41,275 bases of DNA. It comes from Scedosporium boydii. Taxonomy: Eukaryota; Ascomycota; Sordariomycetes; Microascales; Microascaceae. Under the pieces are notes generated by a model, which was not told where the DNA came from, searched no databases, and saw only the letters and a program-made list of their open reading frames with translations. The stretch's first letter is position 1, and every line of letters begins with the position of its first letter. The DNA lies in contig NJFT01000297.1 of the NCBI GenBank assembly GCA_002221725.1, positions 1-41,275 on the forward strand. The letters run 5' to 3'. The position numbers and the translations under genes were made by a program. Below, one piece after another: positions 33,444 to 41,275 of this stretch.

Positions 33444-34339
33444 ATGGGTGTTAAGCGTAACCATTCGGGCCAGGTGGTGGTGCCCTCGACAACCCAGCCT
33501 CAGGGAAGATTCACTTCGCTTTTTGAGGGCTTCCGGGCTGAGCTTGATGAGCACTATGATCGAAAGGAGAGGATTGTCAAGGCATCCCGAGATGTTACAG
33601 CCCACAGCAAGAAGATGTGAGACTTTCTCAGCTTTGGAATTTCATTTTATATAACTAACCAGTCTATCTCTAGAATATTCGCTCTTCATCGGTATGCAAA
33701 CAGAAGAAAGAGTAACCTGGAACATACCTCAGGCCCTCCCTCACTAACCCTTCCTTCAAACACAGATCCAATGCCATAAACCAAGACCCCAACCCTTCAA
33801 TCCAAAAAGAAGTCACCACCCGCCTCGCCGACATCCAAAAGTCCCTCTCCCCGATCGCCGCCGACATCACCGGCCTCTACCGCCACCGCTACTACCTCCC
33901 CTGCCTCGAAGAGCTCGTCGAGGCCCTCACATTCTCGCACTACCTCCGCACGCAGACCCTCCTATCCCTCGCCGACGCCCGCGCCGCCGTCCCCTGCGGC
34001 GTCGAGCTCACGGAGAAGGACTACGTGTACGGCGTGTTCGACCTCTTCGGCGAGATGATGCGGTTCGCGACGGCCAAGTCGAGAGCTAAAGGCGTGCTGT
34101 TGGCGGAGGAGAGTCCGAAGGGAAGGAGCGTGTTGAACGATATCCAGGAGTTGGGGTGTGCGTTCGAGACGTTGCCCAAGTTGGGGGAGAAGGCGTTTGG
34201 GATGAAGTTGGAGGCTATGAGGGCTAGTGTGAGGAAGGTGGAGATTTTGGGGTATAGGCTTGTTATTCAACGGGGGGAGCACGAGGAGGGATGGATGCCG
34301 GATGCGGATGTGGAGGAGGAGTTTGGGGGTCGGGAGTGA
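33444..34339 (+). CDS. Translin-associated factor X (TRAX)
   Basis: Three exons (33444-33616, 33674-33691, 33766-34339) encode 254 residues. The middle exon is only 18 nt; including it restores the family block KERIVKASRDVTAHSKKIIFALHRSN across both junctions, split as AT|A and CG|A. Introns are 57 and 74 nt, both phase 2. The protein is all-helical and belongs to the translin family. TRAX carries the Mg-dependent RNase site of the translin/TRAX octamer (C3PO); the conserved acidic block GVFDLFGEMMRF (about 153-164, with E160) is present. Known roles of C3PO include removal of siRNA passenger strands and tRNA 5'-leader processing (shown in Neurospora). The translin partner is not in the window. 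A short N-terminal basic segment (GVKRNH) may act in nuclear localisation, but this is a guess. Confidence 0.95.
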
Positions 34340-36360
34340 GGTGGGTGGTGGTTTGGGGGCTGGGGAACTGAGGGGATTGGCGGTGATGCTAGTGCTTTAC
34401 AGTCCAGTCGTGCTGCTAGTATTTGAGTTCGAGGCGTTCCGAGTGGTCTGCGAGAGGGACCTCGTTGGTTTCGTGGAGGAGAAATATGAATTATGATAAT
34501 CCCCATGCATTCGATGAGGCAGGGGCTTGATGTCGAGACCTACCGAATCTGTTTAACCCTCCAGATTACTTTGTACGCATTCAGAATTGACGTAGCGTCC
34601 ATGTCCCAAATTGGAGGATGGGCCGTCAAGCTATGACGAAAACATACAGTCCACCAAGGTTGTATTCAGTAGTCGACTTCGTCCGAGGTCACATCGTAAA
34701 CTGACAGAAAAAGCAGGCTCCTAAAAATCACATTCTGAAGTAATTGATTAATGTCCATACTTCGTAGACGCAGCAACACTGAGCTGGGCATCGCCTTCTT
34801 CACCGACCTCGTACCATTGAGACGAATAGGTTTATTACAGGGACCCCTGGCAATCGCGGATCTCCGACAAAAATGGGCGGAATTGTTCACCTCGCTACGG
34901 GCCGCTCCCCTCTTTTTGGCGGAAACCGACCCTTGTGAATCCATGTGGTTTACGCATACATTCCAAGGTAAGCTGCTAGTGTCTTTTCCCTGGTTGATCT
35001 CCCGCTTTGGCTTCCCGGGTCGGTCAGGTGGGGGCGAGTGCGTGCTCACTTCTTTGGCGAGACGAGTATGCGTAATGAGCATGTCAATTCACGTCAATTG
35101 CTTCATCCGAAGGATACGTAGATGTGCACCGGAAGGGTCGCTCCAAGGCCCTAGATGGAATAGTGCGATTCCCAGGCAGGTTACAACATGAAGAAACATG
35201 CAAGATGAAGGTGGGACGAGGACCATCGAAATGGAAGAGGGGGTCTTCCCCATGCAACTGCCAACCGGGGACTGGTTCCGGATCTGTTGGCTCGCATCCA
35301 TTGCATCAGTTCTGACTCTTGGGCGCAGAGCTCAGGAGAGCAAATTCTGCCCTCTTTACAAAGGCCAACGGTCTCGAAATTGATCCTTGGATTTATTCCG
35401 AAAATAGACCATCTCGATTGATTAAAATCCTTGGTCAACTCAACCAAGCCGTGTCAAGAACGCCGCTCCCGCCGCCACGAAAGAGAAGAAACCAAAAAAG
35501 CAAAACATGCCATTCCCCCCTCCCCACCGATCCCGAAAGCATGGATGATGGGTGGTGGCTGGTCGCCGAGCACTTGGACAGGACGGGTACAGTCTGTGTG
35601 GCATGAGATGGATGGCGGGAGAAGTGGGGGTTATGAAGAAGACAGGAAACGGTTAGATCCCTGCTCCAGCACTGCAACATTCCGCCTACTTTTGAGAATG
35701 GCCAGGCCACGCCAGCTTTCCGGGGGTCTGCACTCCGCTGCTGGTTTACTTCGTGCTTGTGTACACTGCGCTATGAGTAAAGCGGTACTCTGCAGTGTAG
35801 TGTACTTGGTAGGAAAGACTGCTTCCCACACTATACTGCACTACACTACACTGTAGTACACTAGCTTCTTAGCTGCATGTGGGCTGTCTTCTTTATTGCC
35901 TCGGCTCCAACCTATGGGCGTTAAGCTCAGGCTCTGACAGCGCTAGAGACGTGCGTACCACACCAACTTCGTACGAACTTGGGACCAAGTGGACGGAACC
36001 CCGGCTGGCGGTGTCTTCGGGGCGGGGTTGGCTGTGGGTGGATAGAGCCGGGATAGGCATAGCTCGAGGTAGCATTTCTGAATTCGTTCGGTGGTCTTCG
36101 TGGTGGAGCTGCACGAGGTTGGCGGAGAAGGTTTAGATGGGTTGCGAAGCATGAAGCTAGCTTTGGGAATGTTGGTCTTGCTTGGATGGATGGGGAGGGT
36201 ATAACCAGATGGGAGCTTCCCGGTTTCCCTTTCTGATTCCTGGCTCTCTCTCTCTCTCCCTCTTTCTACTCCTTCTAGTTTCACCATTCGTAGAGCTTGC
36301 TATCTTGGTCGTTTTTCTGATATTTTCTAGTTTTATTAGTCGTGAAGACGTTCCCTCACC
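34340..36360. other. Intergenic region upstream of the dehydrogenase gene
   Basis: About 2 kb without a supported gene. It holds ACTTCGTA words (34759, 35966, the latter within the 10-bp palindrome TTCGTACGAA), an imperfect inverted repeat (35791-35855), a TATAA at 36200 about 160 bp before the dehydrogenase ATG, and a short CT repeat (36244-36257) in its leader. Frames of up to 146 codons occur on both strands without family signatures. Confidence 0.55.
35791..35855. repeat. Imperfect inverted repeat, 14-bp arms
   Basis: TGCAGTGTAGTGTA (35791-35804) pairs with TACACTACACTGTA (35842-35855) at 13 of 14 positions around a 37-base loop. Further ACTAC/GTAGT units surround it, so the region may be a decayed array of short palindromic units. 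Confidence 0.65.
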
Positions 36361-37627
36361 ATGGGATCCATCATCTCCAAAGTCAAAAAATCTAAAAAGG
36401 GTGCAAAGGAGGCTACGCCCGCCAAACAAGCCCCTGCTTCCCCAGGCCCATCTACACCAGACTCGACCCAGCCGCAGCAAGAAACCAAAACTCTCTCCAA
36501 GGACGGCCGATACGTGCTTCCCTCCACAAAGAGTGCGCAGCCCCCTCTCTCCTCCTCTAAAATCCGTTCTCCCCCCCTACTAACCTTCGCCAGTCTTCAC
36601 CTTCACAAGCAAGCTCCACCACGACACCTACCCCGAAATCGACCCAATCACCCAATCCGACTGCACCGGCAAAGCCGTCCTCGTCACTGGCTCCAACCGC
36701 GGCATCGGCCGCGCCATCCTCCTCAGCTACGCCAAAGCCGGCGCCACCCACCTCGCCCTCTGCTCGCGCGACCCCTCCGCCAACGCCCACGTCGCGTCCG
36801 AGATCCGCGCCGCCGCCGCCGCAGCGGGCCGCACAGTCGTCCCCGAAGTCCTCGAGCTGCGCCTCGACGTGACGGACCAGGCGCAGGTCGACGCGGCGGC
36901 GAAGGAGGTCGAGGAGAAGTGGGGCCGGCTGGACGTGTTGGTGAATAACGCCGGGTTCATGGCCGAGGACGGGTTCGAGCCCCTGGGGGTGGCGAGGAGG
37001 GAGGATTGGGAGCATACGATCGAGGTGAGCGTCATTGGGGCGGCGAAGATTACGAGGGCGTTGTTGCCGGTCATGTTGAGGGGTGGGGATAAGACGGTGG
37101 TGAATATTTCGAGTATTGGGGCGCTGTATCCGGATGGGGGCGCGGAGGCGTATGGGATTGCGAAGATGATTTTGTGTAGGGCGGCGGAGTTTCTTTCGGT
37201 TGGGTATGCGAAGGATGTGAGTTTTGCTTCTCCCCCCTTGGATATTTCGTGATTCCCGGGTTGGCTTTTTGCTAATCTTTTTTTTTCTGGCTGGGTAGGA
37301 CTTCTTTGCGTTCTCAGTCCATCCAGGAGGAATCGACACTCCCCTCGCAAGAAATATGCCCGAGGACTTCCACCGTAAGTGCCTAACCAGATCTCCTTTC
37401 TTCACTCTGCGACTTGGAGACACGGATCAACTAACGAAAAATCAGAATACCTCTGCGACAAGGAAGAGCTCCCTAGCGACTCCATCGTCTACCTCACCAG
37501 CAAGCGACCCACGTGGCTCGCCGGTCGCTTCATCAACACCAATTGGGACATGCCCGAGCTGTTGGCCAAGGAGAAGGAGATTGTCGAGGGCGATCTGCTC
37601 AAGTTTAAGTGCCTGGGCTTGTTCTGA
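36361..37627 (+). CDS. Short-chain dehydrogenase/reductase with predicted N-myristoylation
   Basis: Four exons (36361-36532, 36594-37216, 37299-37374, 37446-37627) encode 350 residues. Introns are 61, 82 and 71 nt; the first donor (GA|GTGCGC) is the only one that fits the frame and is the least certain join. The classical SDR fold shows the cofactor motif TGSNRGIG (89-96), NNAG (175-178), catalytic Ser231, and Tyr244 and Lys248 in YGIAK. VHPGGIDTPLA follows, as in many fungal SDRs. The first 57 residues are an added extension: MGSIISKVKKSKKGAK has Gly2, Ser6 and a basic cluster, a good N-myristoylation and membrane-binding signal, followed by a Pro/Ser/Thr-rich linker. Substrate is unknown. 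TATAA lies about 160 bp upstream. No co-clustered biosynthetic genes are present. Confidence 0.93.
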
Positions 37628-38001
37628 TGAAAGAGGAGGAGAGACAATGGAGAATGCCTTATGAAGTGCATGACTGATGACGGGAGCATTTTCATACCAT
37701 TGTTGGCGTTTTTCGTTTTCACTTTCTTGTTTATACCCTCTGCTGTTTGCATTCTTGATCCGGGGATTTTTGTAATGAGGAGAGTAGGAGGGAGGGACGT
37801 GGTGATGTATCCAGAATTGTATGAAGTTTGGTGTTAATGTTTACCCTATGCAGGCTAGTGAAGATGGCAAAGCCATAATATAGGGCGACCTCTGAGTGTC
37901 TTGAGAGGATGACAGCAAGACTGTATCCTCCATTAATCGATTCCGCCTCAGTCGAGCCAATCCGAAACAATATATCGATCTTTGCGCCGTTAAGCCAGGC
38001 G
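37628..38001. other. Convergent intergenic region
   Basis: 374 bp between the 3' ends of the dehydrogenase gene (+) and the membrane-protein gene (-). I see no gene or repeat in it. Confidence 0.7.
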
Positions 38002-38742
38002 TTAAGCCCGAATCAACCGCAGCAAAACCCCCATCGTGGACACGAAATGGAATGCAACCAACATTCCAAAGATAATCCACGCCGCGCAAGTCGCCATCAC
38101 CACCGTCATAAGCCCAACAAGATAATACGCGTGCAAATAAAGAGCGATCTCCGACCGGCCGGGCCAGAGATAAAACCCGACTACGCAGATGCGCCAACTG
38201 GTGACCAGCACCCAGTACGCGTCAAGACATATAGGCACCGCCATGACGAGACCGACGAAGAGGGCCGCGGTCATGCGCCCACGAGATGTGAAGTAGGGCT
38301 CCATCCATTTGGGGAAGCTTTGCCGGGATTGCGGAGGCTCTTCGCCTTCGAGGGATTTCGAATCCGGCGCATTGGATTGTCCGCCTCCGGGGATGAGAAG
38401 AGCAATCCACCAGGCGAAGCAAGCGATGGTGAGTGGCCAGAAGATTGGCTGATCTGCGTATTGATGCACATCTGGGAGGGTCGCTTGCTCGGCATGGCTT
38501 GTCCAGATGATGCGAAGGAGGCGGAATAGGAGAGTGAAGAAGATGGTAGAGGAGAATTGGAGCCAGTTGAACATGTTTCCGGCTTGGGCGAGAATGAGGA
38601 CGAGGAATCCTTGAAGTCCTCCTCTAATGGCTTGGAGGCTGTAACGTGAATGCAGATGCAGATGATGAGCCCTACAATGTAGAGGGCGTCTTCGAATTAG
38701 GAAAGACTCTCACCAGTCTCTCCGTCGTAATGGATCAATCAT
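38002..38742 (-). CDS. Small multi-pass membrane protein of unknown function, 221 aa
   Basis: Two exons on the minus strand, 38742-38714 (29 nt) and 38638-38002, give 221 residues. The 75-nt intron (38713-38639) has donor GTGAGA and acceptor TTACAG. I preferred this start (MIDPLRRRDC) over an internal Met at 38574 because the upstream extension adds a hydrophobic, in-frame segment (GGLQGFLVLILAQAG) and the total is a whole number of codons. About five hydrophobic stretches are visible (near residues 18-30, 36-55, 78-92, 130-150 and 175-215), separated by a polar loop (about 94-125, rich in Pro, Ser and Glu). I do not recognise the family. A start further upstream or another small exon cannot be excluded. 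It is convergent with the dehydrogenase gene. Confidence 0.7.
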
Positions 38743-40040
38743 TGATATTTTCTACGGGACAGATTGAGGATGGGCTGTTCGGACCACAATGGAATCAGTT
38801 CCCCTGGAAGGATTGGGTTCGTGGCCAGGCTGCAATGCTACGCTGTGTTGGTTCTTCTCAGCCTTCGCTTCATCCTACAGAAAAGACCAACGCCACAAGA
38901 ATCAATGGAACGGACTACATTACTGTAAGCAGAGTGATAGTAGTGATAAAATCGACGCCAAACGTGTTGGATTAAAGGAGTATGAGGCTCTGAAGACATC
39001 TTGGATTAAGGGCAGCGAGAAAAAGCCTTCGCTCATAGCTCGGCTTTGAATCTCGGCTCCATCATAGCCCAGTCTTGAGTCTGTTGATTTGGGATCAGAA
39101 ATTATCTGGGAACATCAGTGATCTGATGCTGCCACCAACCTGTAGAGCGTAAATCCCCCTCGCTTCGTAATCGATGCAGACAGAACGAACCATCTATCCT
39201 CGGTCACGAACGCCCATCTGATATCCCCTCCCACCTATCACCCGTTCTATCGACACCGCTCCTGTCCTGGCTCGAAGCGACATATTAGACATATTAGCCA
39301 TATTGAGTTCCACCACCCCAGAATCTAGGGACGAATCCGCGTCCGGCAAACCCGCTCAAAATCCCCGGCAGCGCGGGTTCTCGGCATGTATGTTCTTCAT
39401 TAACCCCCATCGGCATCTCTTATAATTCTCCAGCTATTTCCTCAGAAGAGGCCCGTAAGTATCGAGATTCTTTCGAAATGTGGGGGGAGGTCGCAACTTG
39501 GGATTTCCTTTTTCTTTTCTACTTCGTAGCCCTTCGCTCGAGAGAGTGTAAAATGATGCCATTGCCGAAGGGTGTAGGCGGCGGTCGCTTTTGTCCGGAC
39601 CGAGGGACTGGATGTCGATCATTTGAAATATATGAATATGAAGTGATTTATTCACCTTGTTTCCTCTCTGTCCATGAAAGACATCGCATCGTTTGAACGC
39701 GAAGTTGAGCATATTTGGTCTGGCTCTATTTTTAGGGAATCCCGGGTAATGTTTTTAATTTCCGATTCCCCCAAGTGCTCTTTATTCTTGCCCAGAGGCC
39801 TGGAAAAGGTTCCCCGGCACTGTTGATCCTCGTGTTGGTGATGGGCTCAAAGCCGGGTTCGTCTCCTTCGTGTGTTGAGGCAATATCTTTATGGACAACC
39901 CATAAATAGGCATCATCCCTTGTTTTGTATAAACTGAGATTGTAGTACGAATACGAAGCTATCGTGCACAATAATACCCTTCTTTTCTTTCCCCACTTGT
40001 TACCGATTGTATCACGGTCCCCGGAATGCTTCGGTAAACC
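38743..40040. other. Divergent intergenic region
   Basis: 1.3 kb between the membrane-protein gene (-) and the secreted-protein gene (+). It contains an ACTTCGTA word at 39521 and C/T-rich stretches. A 109-codon plus-strand frame (38646-38975) overlaps the first exon of the membrane gene on the opposite strand and is not supported. Confidence 0.55.
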
Positions 40041-41275
40041 ATGACGGCCTTGCTGAGCGTTCTTCTCGGCCTTGCTCTTCTAGCCGCCAGGGCAAAGGCA
40101 GCCTGCGTATGTCTGGGGTTAGACTACACGAACGCAGGATCCTACTTTATCGACGACACGTCGGATGAAAGCTTCAGTTTCCTTTCCGAGTTCAGAGGTC
40201 GGGAACCCTGAAATGGCCCCCCGTTGCTGGGAATAGGACGCTGACCGAGACTAGAATGCGAGAGCGAAGAAATTACACCCATTCTAGTTGGACCTGATGG
40301 AGAGGAGTATGATTGCTCCGTACTTGATAGCGGCGAGGCTGAGGTTGGGCAGAGATCTACATGGTATTCGCCGTTCTTCAACAACCCGCAAGTCCATTTG
40401 GAAACGTTGCAACAAGAGCTGACATCCTCTCTTCAAAAAGTGAGATTGCCTACTCCGACATGGCCTCGGGCGAGTGGACCATCATTATCCAAGGCGAAGA
40501 TCTCGATATCTCCTTCCAGCGCAAGTTTCAACTCAATCCAACGGTCCCCGAGAAGACCGTCGTCACCGTATGTCATCCCCCTCTCTCCCCTTTCACTTCC
40601 CTCCCCTCCTCCTTGCGCTTCTGACACGATAAATCACACAGGTAACGTCGACCGTGACCGTTGAGATAACATCAACCCCCCGGGCGAAGAGTATATCCAC
40701 CCGGTCCCTTTTTCTTTCTCCTAATTCTCCATGAAAACAAAATCTGACTAACATACACCCTTCTTTTTCTCCCCAAGCCAAAATCGAAACAACCTGGCAA
40801 ACCGTAACCCGCTACGTCGAGATCCCCCCAGTAACGACCCACTGCGCCCAATCCACACAGCTCGTAACGAACTATCTCGACGGAGAAACCACGGTCATCA
40901 GCACGACCGTCGAGCGGTGGTCCTCGAGGGACGAGTCCACGGAGCACTTTCGAACGACGCAGGTCGCGTGGGCGTACTGCCATTATCCTGAGGGCGGCGG
41001 GGGCAGCGGCGGGCAAAGGCCGCGGCCGGATGAGAGGCCGAATGTGCCGGGGCCGAAGCCGGGTGATAATTGCGGTGGGGAGTGTAGGCCTTGGTGGAAT
41101 GAGGGTGGTTGGAGATGGAGGGATGGGAATAATGGTGGAGGGGGTGGCGGAGGAGGAAATCGCGGTGGTGGGAACGGTGGTGGGAATAGTGGGGGAGGAG
41201 GTAACAGGGGAGGAAACAACGGAGGAGGGAATAGAGGTGGTGGTAACGGAGGGGGTAATGGCGGAGGCAATGGGG
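40041..41275 (+). CDS. Secreted protein with a Gly/Asn-rich C-terminal tail (partial at window end)
   Basis: Five exons (40041-40197, 40255-40363, 40441-40567, 40642-40690, 40778-beyond 41275) read in one frame; introns are 57, 77, 74 and 87 nt. Intron 1 has a weak donor (GTCGGG); the others are GTATTC, GTATGT and GTATAT with good acceptors. Residues 1-20 form a signal peptide (MTALLSVLLGLALLAARAKA). The next part (CVCLGLDYTNAGSYFIDDTS, STCEIAYSDMASGEWTIIIQ) resembles the N-terminal domain of a widespread family of fungal secreted glycoproteins of unknown function. A Thr/Val-rich linker follows, with ETTWQTVTRYVEIPPVTT, then a Pro/Arg segment and a long tail of GGGN-type repeats. It is probably extracellular or cell-wall associated; the end, and any GPI signal, lies outside the window. 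Confidence 0.82.

Larger units (their letters stand above)
12368..39528. repeat. Dispersed ACTTCGTA / TACGAAGT words (ten sites)
   Basis: Exact copies lie at 12368, 12522 (TACTTCGTA), 20933, 22125, 24274, 24283, 27277, 34759, 35966 and 39521. All ten are between genes and none is in an exon. Eight of the ten extend to the nonamer TACTTCGTA or its complement TACGAAGTA. For an 8-mer on both strands about 1.3 copies would be expected in a random sequence of this length. Function is unknown. Confidence 0.7.

Noticed and set aside
34751..35191. 146-codon plus-strand frame and 138-codon minus-strand frame over the same DNA
   Set aside because: Mutually exclusive, no family match and no splice signals that extend them.
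38646..38975. 109-codon plus-strand frame (YNVEGVFELGKTLTSL region)
   Set aside because: It looks protein-like for a stretch, but it overlaps the first exon and intron of the membrane-protein gene on the other strand and leads to no larger reading frame.
40983..41270. Poly-Pro antisense frame
   Set aside because: Reverse complement of the Gly/Asn repeat tail of the secreted protein.
1..41275. CRISPR arrays, bacterial operons, rRNA genes and intact transposons
   Set aside because: None is visible; the sequence is eukaryotic with spliceosomal introns, and I found no 5S-like or transposase-like sequence by eye.

Overview
The window reads as nuclear DNA of a filamentous ascomycete (Pezizomycotina, most likely a Sordariomycete). 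The grounds are short 55-99 nt introns with GT..AG ends and CTAAC/CTGAC-like branch sites, protein-coding genes on both strands separated by 0.4-2.4 kb, a C/G preference at third codon positions, pyrimidine-rich leaders, and protein families typical of that group. The species cannot be named from the sequence alone.

Layout, left to right: (1) the N-terminal part of a membrane-anchored, proline-rich protein on the minus strand, cut by the window start; (2) a 993-residue Ser/Thr-rich coiled-coil protein of unknown function on the plus strand; (3) a UDP-4-keto-6-deoxyglucose 3,5-epimerase/4-reductase (UDP-L-rhamnose synthesis), convergent with (4) a CAJ1/DJP1-type J-protein; (5) squalene synthase (ERG9), divergent from the J-protein; (6) a secreted subtilisin-like protease on the minus strand; (7) a block of about 9.8 kb (18.8-28.6 kb) with no supportable protein gene and one intron-containing tRNA-Ser(GCU); (8) an F-box-like protein; (9) the GPI mannosyltransferase catalytic subunit (GPI14/PIG-M), which shares a 462-bp divergent promoter with (10) translin-associated factor X (TRAX); (11) a short-chain dehydrogenase with a predicted N-myristoylation signal; (12) an uncharacterised small multi-pass membrane protein; (13) a secreted protein with a Gly/Asn-rich tail that runs off the right edge.

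The genes do not form an operon or an evident metabolic cluster. They look like ordinary chromosomal neighbours, several of them with secretory-pathway or cell-surface themes (GPI anchor, rhamnose donor, sterol synthesis, secreted protease, secreted Gly/Asn-rich protein). I reconstructed exons by joining splice sites that keep the reading frame and restore family-conserved protein sequence. All spliced totals for complete genes come out as whole codon numbers.

I did not find a clearly new biological system. The best leads are two short motifs strongly over-represented between genes (ACTTCGTA and CAATTGATC), an overlapping upstream ORF in front of the 993-residue protein, an 18-nt microexon in TRAX, a stop-free 99-nt intron in the F-box gene that would add a hydrophobic segment if retained, and three uncharacterised proteins (the 993-residue coiled-coil protein, the small membrane protein and the Gly/Asn-rich secreted protein).
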